DNA of 56,905 nucleotides from an uncultured Methanobrevibacter sp. (GCF_947166415.1 NZ_CAMVEE010000010.1:1-56905), one strand, 5' to 3'. Shown: positions 30,389 through 39,368, counted from the stretch's first letter. Translations and numbers: made by a program. The notes: generated by a model from the sequence alone, not told the origin.

Positions 30389-30883
30389 ATGCCAGATTCA
30401 ATTGTTTTACTTGAAGAAAGAAAAGAAGTCACTACATTCTTATTAGATGAAGGTACTATCACTGCAACCACCGTAACAACCCCTACTGGAGAAACTCCTG
30501 GTTACGAATATGCAGGAAACAAAATTAAGACAGATGATGTTGTAACATTATCAGCCAATTCAGATATCGGAAAACCAACCGTTAAAAAATATACTGCTGC
30601 TGAAGGTGAAATCATTTTAGGTATTGCAGTCAATGATCCGGTTACCATGACTGGTGGAAAAAGAAAAACAGCAATTCTTGTATTGGGTCATTTATTCAGA
30701 TTGAAATTAGCTAGTGGATTATCAAACATTGCAGTTAATGACAGAATAGCTTTAACCAGCACTGGAGCTATCAAATCAGATGACGGAGAATATATTGCAA
30801 TGCATCCTGTAGCTAGTTCAGATGATTACAATTACATAGAAGTTTTCAGGCCGTATGACATCGGTGAAACTGGCCAGACTTAA
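30389..30883 (+). CDS. Head decoration protein
   Basis: The 164-residue product directly precedes two major capsid genes, the standard position of a decoration or stabilising protein. Its sequence is largely beta (VLVLGHLFRLKLASGLS, DYNYIEVF) and closely matches the N-terminus of the collagen-fused protein at 11063. It ends in DIGETGQT, a stub that looks like the first Gly-X-Y triplets of the longer paralogue. It would coat the mature capsid, possibly mixed with the fibre-bearing form. GTGGAGG precedes the ATG. Confidence 0.65.
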   Translation: MPDSIVLLEERKEVTTFLLDEGTITATTVTTPTGETPGYEYAGNKIKTDDVVTLSANSDIGKPTVKKYTAAEGEIILGIAVNDPVTMTGGKRKTAILVLGHLFRLKLASGLSNIAVNDRIALTSTGAIKSDDGEYIAMHPVASSDDYNYIEVFRPYDIGETGQT

Positions 30884-30895
30884 AGGTGATAGTTA

Positions 30896-31834
30896 ATGAT
30901 TACAAAAGGAAATGATACCAAAGTTCAAAATGAGGTAATAGCTCAAACCATTACTGATGAAACTGCAAAAAGGTTAAAGCTTGCAAGACTCTTTCCTAAA
31001 CAAGAAATCAAAGAGAATTCTGATTACTACACTTACTTCAGACAGAACATTAATCTCGATGAAGCTATTAAAAAAGGATTGCTCGGTGAGGCAAAAGATA
31101 TTGCTCAGGGTGCAAGCCTTCAAGAGCTGAATATAAGAAAACCGGTAACAGACACCATCAGCATTGACACTGTCGGTGGTGTTTTAAACGTCAACAAGGA
31201 TGTCTTTGATTCTGATATCGTTTCATTTGAGGATTTGTTAGGGGATGTAGCTACAGTTATTGCTAACCGTATCGAATACAACATTTACGATACTTTAATC
31301 AGCTCACCGAACGTTCCGCAATATAACACAACCCAAACCGATGATACCATGGAGACCTTCGGAAACTTCATCATCAAGGCACAGGAAGCTTTCAAAGGCA
31401 ATGCCGGTGCAGGGGCTGATTTAACAATAATGGCTGAGTCATACAAAACCTTAAGCTATGTTAAACAGTTAGCTTACTCATCAAACAAGTTGGTTCAGCC
31501 TGTAGAAGACATTAAGGAATACTACGGTATTGACAATATCGATTTGTTAGGTACCACCCAAGCTGATGGAGGATCATTAATTGGTGACAAGCAATATATC
31601 GGATTTGACTTAAGGAATGCTCCATTAACAGTATTGTACTCTAAATCTTCAGGAACTACTGTTGCACCAATTACCAGTGATGAAAACATTGCAGACTTCT
31701 ATCCTATCATAGAAATCATGCGTAAAGATATCTATGATGAGTTACCTCAGTATACAAAATTGTTCATCCAAAGTAAAGTCGGAATATTGTTGAATAAACC
31801 TGGTCTTGCCCTGAAAGGTACCTGCAGACCATAA
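30896..31834 (+). CDS. Major capsid protein, HK97-type, copy 1
   Basis: The 312-residue product follows the decoration gene by 12 bp with GGTGAT upstream. Features typical of HK97-fold capsid proteins include the early KLARLFPKQEI strand, a SIDTVGGVLNVNKDVFDSD segment, the long helical stretch with EYNIYDTLISS, and a C-terminal YTKLFIQSKVGILLNKPGLAL. About half the residues align with copy 2 immediately downstream. No N-terminal scaffold is fused; scaffolding comes from the gene at 3519, which is unusually far away. Confidence 0.7.
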   Translation: MITKGNDTKVQNEVIAQTITDETAKRLKLARLFPKQEIKENSDYYTYFRQNINLDEAIKKGLLGEAKDIAQGASLQELNIRKPVTDTISIDTVGGVLNVNKDVFDSDIVSFEDLLGDVATVIANRIEYNIYDTLISSPNVPQYNTTQTDDTMETFGNFIIKAQEAFKGNAGAGADLTIMAESYKTLSYVKQLAYSSNKLVQPVEDIKEYYGIDNIDLLGTTQADGGSLIGDKQYIGFDLRNAPLTVLYSKSSGTTVAPITSDENIADFYPIIEIMRKDIYDELPQYTKLFIQSKVGILLNKPGLALKGTCRP

Positions 31835-31847
31835 GGATGTGATTATC

Positions 31848-32774
31848 ATGTTAACCAAAGGAAATGATGCTAAAGTACAAAATGAAGTGATGGCACAGAT
31901 AGTTGCCGATACTTCTGCAAAGTGGATGAAATTCACAAGGTTGCTTCCAAAACAGGAGATTGAAGAGAACAGTCAGTATTATACTTACATGTCACAGCGT
32001 GTAAATATTGAGGAAGCTATTCAGTCCGGTGTATTGGGTGAGGCTAAAGACATTGCTCCGGGTGCTACTTTACAGGAGTTAAATGTCAGAAAACCAATCT
32101 CAGAAACTGTCAGCATAGACACCATTGGGGGCGTATTGAACGTTTCAGCACAGATGCTTGATTCCAACTTAATATCTGTTAATGACATGCTACAGGATGT
32201 TGGAATATTAATAGGCAGAAGCATCGAAAAGGCAGCTATTGATATGATCATGAACTCCAGTAAAGTTTCCACCTACAACTTCCAAGCAGGTGACGATACC
32301 GGAATGACAATCCTCAAAGCTCAGGAAAAGTTCAAAGAAAGTGCAGGAAGTTATGCTAACCTTAACTCAATGGCTGTTAGCTACAAATCATTAACAACCT
32401 TAAAGTCTGACATCTTCTCAAGCAACAGACAGGTCGAACCGGTAGAGTTAATCAAAAGCTATTACGGTGTTGACAACATCGATATTTTAGGAACAGCAGT
32501 ATGTGACGGAGGTTCAGAGATGGGTGACAAGACCTATATCGGCATGGACTACATAAACCCAGGAATGAAATTGTTATATTCAAGAACTACCGGAACTACC
32601 GTTGCTCCGTTAGGGCCTGACGGTGAGATGTATGATTTTTATCCGTTAATCGAATTCATGAGAAAGGACATCAGGGATGAGTTGCCAATGTATACCAAAC
32701 TCTTCATCCTGTCAAGCGTTGGAGTATTAATGAATGCACCTAACAGAATAATCAAAGGTAATTTCAGAGCATAA
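31848..32774 (+). CDS. Major capsid protein, HK97-type, copy 2
   Basis: This 308-residue paralogue of copy 1 aligns over its whole length (KGNDxKVQNEV, QYYTYMSQRVNIEEAI, GEAKDIAPGATLQELNVRKP, YTKLFILSSVGVLMNAP). Start ATG 31848 follows GTGATTATC, the leader style of virion genes. Both copies are intact, so both may enter the shell, for example as hexamer and pentamer forms, or one may be a spare. A strong hairpin terminator follows. Confidence 0.7.
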   Translation: MLTKGNDAKVQNEVMAQIVADTSAKWMKFTRLLPKQEIEENSQYYTYMSQRVNIEEAIQSGVLGEAKDIAPGATLQELNVRKPISETVSIDTIGGVLNVSAQMLDSNLISVNDMLQDVGILIGRSIEKAAIDMIMNSSKVSTYNFQAGDDTGMTILKAQEKFKESAGSYANLNSMAVSYKSLTTLKSDIFSSNRQVEPVELIKSYYGVDNIDILGTAVCDGGSEMGDKTYIGMDYINPGMKLLYSRTTGTTVAPLGPDGEMYDFYPLIEFMRKDIRDELPMYTKLFILSSVGVLMNAPNRIIKGNFRA

Positions 32775-32792
32775 AAGCCATATTTTATCTCC

Positions 32793-32827
32793 GAAATTAG
32801 TGAAGTTTCAATAGCTTCACTAATTTC
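32793..32827 (+). terminator. Hairpin terminator after the capsid operon
   Basis: GAAATTAGTGAAG pairs perfectly with CTTCACTAATTTC (13 bp) around a nine-base loop, followed by a T-rich stretch about ten bases on. It lies 18 bases after the copy 2 stop codon. Confidence 0.7.
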
Positions 32828-32885
32828 TTCGTCTCATATTTTTTATATTGAATAATCGCCATATTATATAATAGAGGCTATAAAA

Positions 32886-33281
32886 ATGAAATTGATTCTA
32901 GATAGTGAAAATTCACATCCGACAACAATAACAGTCAAAGGAAAAGAAATAACATTGCTCTTGATTGAATCCAGCATATTAATTGATTCATCACAGATAG
33001 CCAGGATTTTTGACAAAAAGGAAAAGACAGTAGCAACCAAAGTCCAGAAATCCAAACTGGAGAAATACGAAACAGAAAACGTTAAGTTACTCAAAAATTA
33101 CGGACTGATGCATCCGGAAGCAATAAAACCAAGACCATTCTATGATTTAAGGCAGATGCTTGAAGGATCTGCTTATTATTACTTCAAACAGATTGATGAA
33201 CTTGATCTTATCGACGTTATTGTTAGAGTAGCTATTGGAAAACATAGGGAATGGATCCATAACAGAAATATCCAACATTAA
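32886..33281 (+). CDS. Hypothetical 131-residue protein
   Basis: The product is basic and mostly helical after a short beta start (LDSENSHPTTITVKGKEITL). SSQIARIFDKKEKTVATKVQK could be a helix-turn-helix segment. No family recognised. It follows the capsid terminator and has no clear ribosome binding site, so it may be leaderless. The left arm of dyad unit U2 overlaps its stop codon. Confidence 0.5.
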   Translation: MKLILDSENSHPTTITVKGKEITLLLIESSILIDSSQIARIFDKKEKTVATKVQKSKLEKYETENVKLLKNYGLMHPEAIKPRPFYDLRQMLEGSAYYYFKQIDELDLIDVIVRVAIGKHREWIHNRNIQH

Positions 33282-33380
33282 CGACAGCCATTAACTGTTT
33301 AAAACTTATTTTTAGAAACTGTTTGATATATATCATGGTTTAAAAACCAGTATGGTATCAATAACCTCTGCTGTTAATGT
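33275..33380. repeat. Dyad repeat unit U2
   Basis: ACATTAACG (33275-33283), central GATATATATC (33325-33334) and TGTTAATGT (33372-33380) keep the 50-54 base arm spacing. It extends rightward into CAGGGACATACAATTAAATC, shared almost exactly with U4. It lies between convergent genes and borders the GNAT/endoisopeptidase/GmrSD module. Confidence 0.7.
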
Positions 33381-33441
33381 CAGGGACATACAATTAAATC
33401 AATAGCTGCCTGTTTAATGTCAGTTTTAAAAAAAGCAGTAT

Positions 33442-34014
33442 TTATCTTGCAGCCATTTCATCAAGGTCTCTGTAGCTCATTATTCTGTTGGGATGGTCTT
33501 CATGTTCTGCGATGATTTTTTCCATCCAGATGACGTCATACCATGTGTCGAACTTGTATCCGCATTTGGAGAATCTTGCAACTCTTTCAAAACCCATCTT
33601 TTCATGGAATCTCATGCTTGAATTGTCCAGATGCTCATCTTCCCTTTCTGTGTATGCGATGTATGAGTACATGTTTTTTATTCCCATCATCTTCACTGCA
33701 TCTTCAACTGCAAGGTAGAGTTTTCGTCCAAGGCCTTTTCGTTTGAAATCCTCTTTGATATATATTGTAAGCTCACAGGACCAGTCATAGGCAGGCACAT
33801 CTGAAAAGGGCTTGGCATAGGCAAAGCCTTTGATGGAGCTTTTATCTTCGAGCACGAAAAAGGGGAATTTTTCAGTTATATATATCATTTCCTGTCTGAA
33901 ATCATCTATTTCGGGTGCTTTATATGAAAAGTGGACTGCGGTGTTTTTCATGTAGTAATCCATTATGTTAACAATTTCTGGGGCGTCATCTGCTGTTGCT
34001 TTTCTCATGTTCAT
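33442..34014 (-). CDS. GNAT-family N-acetyltransferase
   Basis: The 190-residue product reads as a phosphinothricin-acetyltransferase-like GNAT: RKATADDAPEIVNIMDYY at the start, an acetyl-CoA loop RKGLGRKLYLAVE, and SSMRFHEKMGFERVARF near the end. ATG 34014 is preceded by AGGTG at good spacing; the longer frame to 34068 is less likely. It would acetylate a small amine substrate. The base composition is less A+T-rich than neighbouring genes, suggesting host-derived cargo. Confidence 0.8.
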   Translation of the reverse strand: MNMRKATADDAPEIVNIMDYYMKNTAVHFSYKAPEIDDFRQEMIYITEKFPFFVLEDKSSIKGFAYAKPFSDVPAYDWSCELTIYIKEDFKRKGLGRKLYLAVEDAVKMMGIKNMYSYIAYTEREDEHLDNSSMRFHEKMGFERVARFSKCGYKFDTWYDVIWMEKIIAEHEDHPNRIMSYRDLDEMAAR

Positions 34015-34078
34015 GTGAAATACACCTTTAACTTGTAGTATGTTTTTATTGAATAAATTATTTTTCATGAATATAATA

Positions 34079-34122
34079 TTTTTTTATATAAAAAATATAA
34101 TAAATAGGATAATACAAATTAT
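34079..34122 (+). promoter_or_regulatory. Late-type promoter of the endoisopeptidase gene
   Basis: TTTTTTTATATAAAAAATAT followed by AATAAATAGGATAATAC fits the virion promoter family. The gene's ATG is about 45 bases from the TATA box and has no clear ribosome binding site. Confidence 0.45.
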
Positions 34123-34127
34123 AATAT

Positions 34128-34937
34128 ATGACAGAAGACAATATTAGCTGGACAAGTTTTTGCCAGGCAATGAACTCAATTGCATTCTGGTTAATCCAGA
34201 ACAAGAAAAACTATAAGAAACGTGACCATTACCAGATATTGACATTAAAAGGTAACTGCAGCGATATAGAAAAGAAAGCCAAGAAGCTAGGTTCAGACAA
34301 GCTAGTTGCAATGTATACAATGGCTTTGATTAAGGATAACAGTTCTTTGGATTTCCTTCCAAACTATGTAACATTAAAGAATGGAACTCAAATTGACAAG
34401 GCTGAATATGTTGACATGGCCATAAGGACTGAAAGCTACATCAGAGCAAACGGAAGACTTCCGGCTATAGTATACAGAAAGTCAACACTGCCGGACTATA
34501 ACGATTCAACAATGAAGTTATTTATAAAGACTTATACTTTCAAAGGTAATAGTATTGATGAGGCATTGGCAGTAATAGCTAAAAAGAAATTGTACAGCAA
34601 ATACTTTGATTCACAAAAAACAGACAAGAAAACAATAACTGACGCTAAAGAAGGTAAAGGTTCCAACTGCGTTGACTGGGGACAGGTATATTATCGTATT
34701 GCAAAAAGTTTAGGCTATGACGTGCAGTTTGTCCATGTCAAATGTCGTGTCAGCGGTACTGGACATATCAGATTAAGATTAAGACATAAGAAGCATACTT
34801 CAGGAAAATGGATTAACCGTGATCCTGCTGCAGTGGCAGATACAACTTCCGGTAATGTCAGAGCAATATGGTGTGAAGATGGTTATTTAATAGCTTACGA
34901 TCCATCTTGGATATTTACAGATTTGTATAGTAGTTAA
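34128..34937 (+). CDS. Pseudomurein endoisopeptidase (PeiW/PeiP/PeiR-like)
   Basis: The 269-residue enzyme has a pseudomurein-binding repeat around residues 88-117 (YVDMAIRTESYIRANGRLP). A transglutaminase-like cysteine peptidase domain follows, with the triad Cys181 (GSNCVDWG), His213 (TGHIRLRL) and Asp232 (NRDPAA). Enzymes of this type cut the isopeptide bonds in the pseudomurein wall of Methanobacteriales and lyse these cells, so this is the virus endolysin and the best host indicator in the window. Known relatives are a prophage enzyme of Methanobrevibacter ruminantium and those of psiM2/psiM100. The N-terminal 80 residues are a probable second, degenerate repeat. Confidence 0.85.
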   Translation: MTEDNISWTSFCQAMNSIAFWLIQNKKNYKKRDHYQILTLKGNCSDIEKKAKKLGSDKLVAMYTMALIKDNSSLDFLPNYVTLKNGTQIDKAEYVDMAIRTESYIRANGRLPAIVYRKSTLPDYNDSTMKLFIKTYTFKGNSIDEALAVIAKKKLYSKYFDSQKTDKKTITDAKEGKGSNCVDWGQVYYRIAKSLGYDVQFVHVKCRVSGTGHIRLRLRHKKHTSGKWINRDPAAVADTTSGNVRAIWCEDGYLIAYDPSWIFTDLYSS

Positions 34938-34987
34938 CGTTAATGTTAACTCATTTCCTTTTTTACAATAACCTCAATCGAAACAGT

Positions 34988-37174
34988 TTAATTTAAATCT
35001 TTCACTTTAGGTAAAATTACATTGCGCAATTTTGCTGCCAGGCCATATTGCCATTCTATAGCTTTTTCCCAATTGTATTTGTCATTAATATCAATATCTA
35101 AAGTTTTTCCAATCTTTGATATTTTTTTATTTTCGCCTTTATCCCATTCCAATTCCATGCCTATTTCAGATTCAATAGTGTCTTTTTGACTATATAATTG
35201 GTCAAAGATTTCATTGCTGTTCTTTTTGATTCTAAAATGAGCGTTGATAGTATTTTTTTGAACGAGTGAAATTGTTAATTCAATATGTGCCAAACCAGTT
35301 TTCATGAATAATGAATACCAATTATCTTTATTTGGTATTGGATAAACAAACAAATCATCATTTTCATTTAAATACTTATTAAATTCAGTCCAGTATTCCA
35401 ATCTTAATTTTTCAACTGAAGTAAGGTCAGATTCATCAATTTCAGGACTAGTATCTTCTTTAGGAGCATATTTGTCAATGACCTCTTGAGATATTTCCGG
35501 ATATTTCCATATTTTAAATGCTTTTTCAATAAGGTGGTTTGTTCTTTTTTTGATTTCTGTTTCATTCCATGTTTCCAGGTCATGTAAATAAACATTTAAT
35601 CTGATGGCACTTTGTCTAAATCCGCCTTCCATATCTCTTTTTTCTTGGAAAGGTCTGTCACTTAGTTCTGGATTGTAACCTGTAAGAGTTAGATTTCCAA
35701 TTGTGTGAAGATAGGTTTTTTGAATTTCTTCCCAATTTGGACCTAAACAATCTCTCCATTCCTGAGAGAGATTTGGATTTTGAGGCATGATATGCTCAAT
35801 AGTATAAGCTTCAACAGGAGTTTTTTCCTTGGAATTCCAGTTTTCAAACTTATCAAAAATATACTCTTTATTCTTGCCTTTTAAATTATAGATGTCTCTT
35901 TCTCTGAAGTTTCTTCCGAATTCTCTATTTTTTGGCATTCTTTGATAGTTTTCTTTTAAAACAAGTCTTGCTTGATAAGATTCTGAATAATTTTCGGTAT
36001 CAAGTTCATTATACATTTTAGCAAATGTTTTATTCAGTGAAGGTGTAGGAATATTACATATTAGTCTTCTAAGCAAATAGCTTTCAGTATATCTTATAAT
36101 TTCAATAAATTCATCTGCTGATAAAAGTTCAGCATCATAGTCTTTATATAAGTGTAATAAAAAAGGATAGGTAACATCATATCCCATATTGCTTAAGCTG
36201 TCCAGTGCTTCCTTTAATTTAGCATTTTGTTCACTGCCAAAAGCGATACATGAGAAGTATTTGGAAAACTTAAAGACGTCCTTTACGAGAAGTTCTATAT
36301 TTTCATATTCTCTGGAATATTTTTTGAAATCTCTGTAGATATTTCTAAATGTTGGTACTTTGTCTGTTCTGACAGTCAGATAGTCTCTGATGAATTTATC
36401 AAATAACAAGCTTCCTGATTCTTCAAATGTTTTTTCTATCTTTTGCCAGTAAGTTGTATAAAGGTTTTCCTGTTGTTCTGGATCTAAACCCATAAGAATA
36501 TAATTGCGGATAAGGTCTGCTTGAGACAGTTCTAAACCTGTTGAATTTAAACTTTCAAAGATGAGTTGAGGGTTGTCAATATTGTGTTCTAATGCCACAA
36601 AGATTATTAGTAATTTATTTAGGCCTTGATAAATAAGTTCAACGTTATCGTCATTGATTCTTCTTTTAAAGTATTCATAGTTCTCTTTAACTCTAATTGA
36701 ATCATCTTCGTCAAAAGGTATTTTGTCTTCTGCAGTCAAGTTGTCAATAATCTTTTTTAGAGTAACTTTATCGTCATCAGTTAGAATAAGTTTATATTTA
36801 AGTTCGCCGGTTTCCTTATCGTTAATGAGATAGTAATTAATTAAATTATAAGGATTCATTATATTCTCATTCGGATTTTTAAACAGATAATCGCTTAATG
36901 CTGAGACAAGCAGGGATATTGTAGTAATCCTTTGCTGTCCGTCAATAATCATTAATTTGTTGATTGGGCTTGCAATATGTCCTTTCTGGTTCATATATAC
37001 AATTGAACCGATGAAATGGTTCTGTTCATCTGTGGAGTTTCCCACACGTACAACATCCTCAAATAACTGATTGCATTCTTTATCTGTCCAACTATACTTT
37101 CTTTGATAGATTGGAATTGACAACTGTTGGTTTTGACCTAAAAAATTTAATAAGTTTTGTTTTCCTGCATCCAT
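34988..37174 (-). CDS. GmrSD-like nuclease (DUF262-DUF1524) with DUF4268 tail
   Basis: Residues 1-230 are a DUF262/GmrS domain: LSIPIYQRKYSW near the start, and MIIDGQQRITTISLL. Residues about 380-560 hold a DUF1524/GmrD HNH nuclease: YTIEHIMPQNPNLSQEW and LHTIGNLTLTGYNPELSDRPF. The C-terminal 140 residues are a DUF4268 domain like that of the protein at 19349. GmrSD enzymes are type IV systems that cut DNA with glucosylated hydroxymethylcytosine, so this is probably an anti-virus weapon carried by the element. It has no partner gene and is preceded by a TATA-like TTTATATAC. Confidence 0.82.
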   Translation of the reverse strand: MDAGKQNLLNFLGQNQQLSIPIYQRKYSWTDKECNQLFEDVVRVGNSTDEQNHFIGSIVYMNQKGHIASPINKLMIIDGQQRITTISLLVSALSDYLFKNPNENIMNPYNLINYYLINDKETGELKYKLILTDDDKVTLKKIIDNLTAEDKIPFDEDDSIRVKENYEYFKRRINDDNVELIYQGLNKLLIIFVALEHNIDNPQLIFESLNSTGLELSQADLIRNYILMGLDPEQQENLYTTYWQKIEKTFEESGSLLFDKFIRDYLTVRTDKVPTFRNIYRDFKKYSREYENIELLVKDVFKFSKYFSCIAFGSEQNAKLKEALDSLSNMGYDVTYPFLLHLYKDYDAELLSADEFIEIIRYTESYLLRRLICNIPTPSLNKTFAKMYNELDTENYSESYQARLVLKENYQRMPKNREFGRNFRERDIYNLKGKNKEYIFDKFENWNSKEKTPVEAYTIEHIMPQNPNLSQEWRDCLGPNWEEIQKTYLHTIGNLTLTGYNPELSDRPFQEKRDMEGGFRQSAIRLNVYLHDLETWNETEIKKRTNHLIEKAFKIWKYPEISQEVIDKYAPKEDTSPEIDESDLTSVEKLRLEYWTEFNKYLNENDDLFVYPIPNKDNWYSLFMKTGLAHIELTISLVQKNTINAHFRIKKNSNEIFDQLYSQKDTIESEIGMELEWDKGENKKISKIGKTLDIDINDKYNWEKAIEWQYGLAAKLRNVILPKVKDLN

Positions 37175-37566
37175 ATTGAACCCTTTCTCATGTTAATAAT
37201 AAGTTATGTATATTTATATACGATTAAGCTATTTAAAATATTATTTTTGAAAAATTAGGAATAATGTTTTGAAATGGATGTATTTATAATAAAATCCGGA
37301 ATTTAACTGTCATAAAATAAATAACATTAACGTTTAGCTTTTCTCTATTGGAATCTAACTTTTAGAATGATTTCATATATATCGCAGTTTAAAATCACAT
37401 TTGATATTCCAAAACACTTCCGTTAATGTCAAAAGAGTGCTCCTAACATTGGGGTGAAAATAATACATTCAATTTAATTAAGGGTAACATCCATAATTTA
37501 ATAGGAATGAAACTATTAAAAATATGGGATGATATATTATTAAATAGTATATGAATCAGTGATACT
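37175..37566. other. Divergent intergenic region with dyad unit U3
   Basis: No coding frame. It carries the promoter of the leftward GmrSD-like gene, the complete dyad unit U3 (37324-37429) and the leader of the rightward gene at 37567. Confidence 0.6.
37324..37429. repeat. Dyad repeat unit U3
   Basis: ACATTAACG (37324-37332), CATATATATC (37374-37383) and CGTTAATGT (37421-37429). The right half (TTTGATATTC, AAAAC, CTTCCGTTAATGTCAAA) is nearly identical to U4. Confidence 0.75.
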
Positions 37567-38505
37567 ATGGGTCTTTTCGATAAAGTTCATGAAATGGATA
37601 ATGAGAGAAAAATTAATAAAAAAGTCAATAAATTCTTTGAAAACGAAGATTATTTAAATAGATTAAAATTAAGATATTCTCATGCTTCAATCGATTTAAA
37701 TAAAATTAATTTAATAATCAAATCTGAAATTAATGAATCTAATTTTGAAGAATTTAACATGAACCAAAGATATATGGAAATACTAAAAATGGATGTCAAT
37801 ACTCTATATGATATGAGTTTAAAAGGTATTGACACTTCTAAATTTATCGTTCAGAAAGATTTAGATGATTATTTTGGAGAGGATTATGCTAAGAAATATG
37901 ATATTGAACGTGAAGATTTAAATAATAATCCATCTTATGAAAATCATAAAAATATTACTCCTCTTCCTAAGGATTATATGAAAAAGAAACCAGAAGAACC
38001 AGTTAAATTTGGACCCAAACGTAAAAGCAGTTCATCAACTAAAATCAATCAATCTGCTGAAAGATTAAGAAAATTATATGAAGAGGATTCATCCGATGCA
38101 CAAAGTCATGTTAAAGAAAATAAGTCCGTTAAAAAGGAAATCCCTTTTAAATCTAAAGTAGATATTGAAATATTCACTAATGTCAAATCAAATACTGCAC
38201 TTGCAAGTGCAGCTCTATTTTTAGCAACAGGCGTACTTCTAGCTGAAGCAAAAGAAGAAATGAAATGGGTTAAAACTCAATTAGAAATAAAAGATGATAG
38301 AATTATAATTAAACGCCCTTATATCTATCATAAATACAAAGATTTCAGATATTTTAAAGTGGATCAGGAAGATGATTATTACTTATTCTATATTGGATTT
38401 TCCAATGAAGAATTGATTCATTTCAAAACAAAAGAAAAATATCTTGTTGATATAATCATGGATAAGATAGAACAAACCGGTTTGCAGTACGAACATGTTA
38501 ATTAA
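37567..38505 (+). CDS. Hypothetical protein with C-terminal PH-like domain
   Basis: The 312-residue product has a charged helical N-terminus, a Lys/Ser-rich middle (about 140-190), and one hydrophobic stretch (TALASAALFLATGVLLAEAK, about 212-231). A C-terminal domain follows whose strands (QLEIKDDRIIIKRPYIY, FRYFKVD) resemble bacterial PH-like modules. No known family assigned. It stands alone between dyad units U3 and U4, so it looks like a one-gene cargo cassette. It could be a membrane-associated defence or exclusion factor; that is speculation. Confidence 0.5.
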   Translation: MGLFDKVHEMDNERKINKKVNKFFENEDYLNRLKLRYSHASIDLNKINLIIKSEINESNFEEFNMNQRYMEILKMDVNTLYDMSLKGIDTSKFIVQKDLDDYFGEDYAKKYDIEREDLNNNPSYENHKNITPLPKDYMKKKPEEPVKFGPKRKSSSSTKINQSAERLRKLYEEDSSDAQSHVKENKSVKKEIPFKSKVDIEIFTNVKSNTALASAALFLATGVLLAEAKEEMKWVKTQLEIKDDRIIIKRPYIYHKYKDFRYFKVDQEDDYYLFYIGFSNEELIHFKTKEKYLVDIIMDKIEQTGLQYEHVN

Positions 38506-38519
38506 TTCATAATGTCTGA

Positions 38520-38623
38520 ACATTAACATGTCCAATTACAGATTAACAATTGTTTTTCAAACTATTGCATATATATCACAATTCTAAATCCATTTTGATA
38601 TTCGAAAACCCTTCCGTTAATGT
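38520..38623. repeat. Dyad repeat unit U4
   Basis: ACATTAACA (38520-38528), CATATATATC (38568-38577) and CGTTAATGT (38615-38623). It extends rightward into CAAAGACATATAATTAAATC, matching U2. It begins 15 bases after the previous stop codon. Confidence 0.75.
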
Positions 38624-38835
38624 CAAAGACATATAATTAAATCAAATCTAAAAAAGTAGCTATTACTTTTATTAACAATATCTTGTTGGAACAGTGACTA
38701 TGAAACAATCCAAATTAGCATTGATGATGGTAAAGAATAGTCATCAAATGCTCTCACACTTTCTTTAAATATCTTTAAAACAAGATTAATTATTACCACT
38801 CAAAAATGTTTGGGTGGATTAGTAATGGTGAGGCA

Positions 38836-38904
38836 GTTGAATTATTATGGAGAATAGCTCGTTATTCAACTTTTTTTCTAAAAAAACTCCATAATCAATT
38901 CAAC
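38836..38904. other. Long stem-loop
   Basis: GTTGAATTATTATGGAG (38836-38852) pairs with 38887-38904 over 17 bp with one bulged base. The loop holds a small GAATA/TATTC stem and CTCGTTATTCA, which also occurs at 4536-4546 at the edge of the candidate RNA. It may be a terminator or a small structured RNA. Confidence 0.45.
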
Positions 38905-38966
38905 TCAATATATTTAGGCGTTTAATTCTTATTTTTGAAACATTGACCATGAATTGTTAATGATAA

Positions 38967-39010
38967 TTTTATATAATTTGAATAATAAAATATTATATTA
39001 ATTATTATAT
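38967..39010 (+). promoter_or_regulatory. Late-type promoter ahead of 39027
   Basis: TTTTATATAATTTGAATAAT followed by AAAATATTATATTAATTAT, in the style of the virion promoters. Confidence 0.4.
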
Positions 39011-39026
39011 ACGGGTTGTAATAGCT

Positions 39027-39224
39027 ATGGCCAATATAAATAATACATCATCCTACATGGATGAAGACAAAAAGCAAATTATCAAAGAGTCTAATTATAC
39101 CTATAGAGATGCTCTTGAAGTTTCAGCTTATCTCATTGAAGTCGGAAAATTTGAAAGGTTTTATAAGGAAATGCAAATCCATGACCTTCAAAAGGAACTT
39201 GACGAAATGGGTGATGAGGAATAG
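39027..39224 (+). CDS. Hypothetical 65-residue helical protein
   Basis: The small acidic, helical protein (KKQIIKESNYTYRDALEVSA, MQIHDLQKELDEM) has no recognised family. Its AYLIEVGKFE region and charged helical end resemble the intron-split ORF downstream (AYELGAKMIAMGNAEE ... LEKELRDL), so the two may be distant paralogues. It lies just ahead of the packaging genes and could be an assembly or head-completion factor. Confidence 0.5.
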   Translation: MANINNTSSYMDEDKKQIIKESNYTYRDALEVSAYLIEVGKFERFYKEMQIHDLQKELDEMGDEE

Positions 39225-39313
39225 CTTCAAAAAATATATCTCACGTATATAACTCTTAAAAAACTATTTTTCATAAGTGAAGGTAATAATAAATTTATTA
39301 TTACTTTTATATA

Positions 39314-39362
39314 TTTTTTTATATAAATAACATAATATTATTATATATAAAAATACATATTA
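39314..39362 (+). promoter_or_regulatory. Late-type promoter of the terminase operon
   Basis: TTTTTTTATATAAATAACAT with a following ATTATTATATATAAAAATAC precedes the ATG of the intron-split ORF at 39369, and so is the likely promoter for the small ORF and both terminase genes. Confidence 0.45.
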
Positions 39363-39368
39363 CATATT

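Larger units (their letters stand above)
38506..39026. other. 521-bp intergenic region with dyad unit, hairpins and promoter
   Basis: It holds U4 (38520-38623), a short hairpin at 38798-38819 (CCACTCAAA...TTTGGGTGG), a long stem-loop at 38836-38904 and a late-type promoter at 38967-39010. No coding frame is convincing. Confidence 0.55.

Noticed and set aside
34936..34955. GTTAATGT after the endoisopeptidase gene as part of a dyad unit
   Set aside because: No central GATATATATC lies about 50 bases away on either side.
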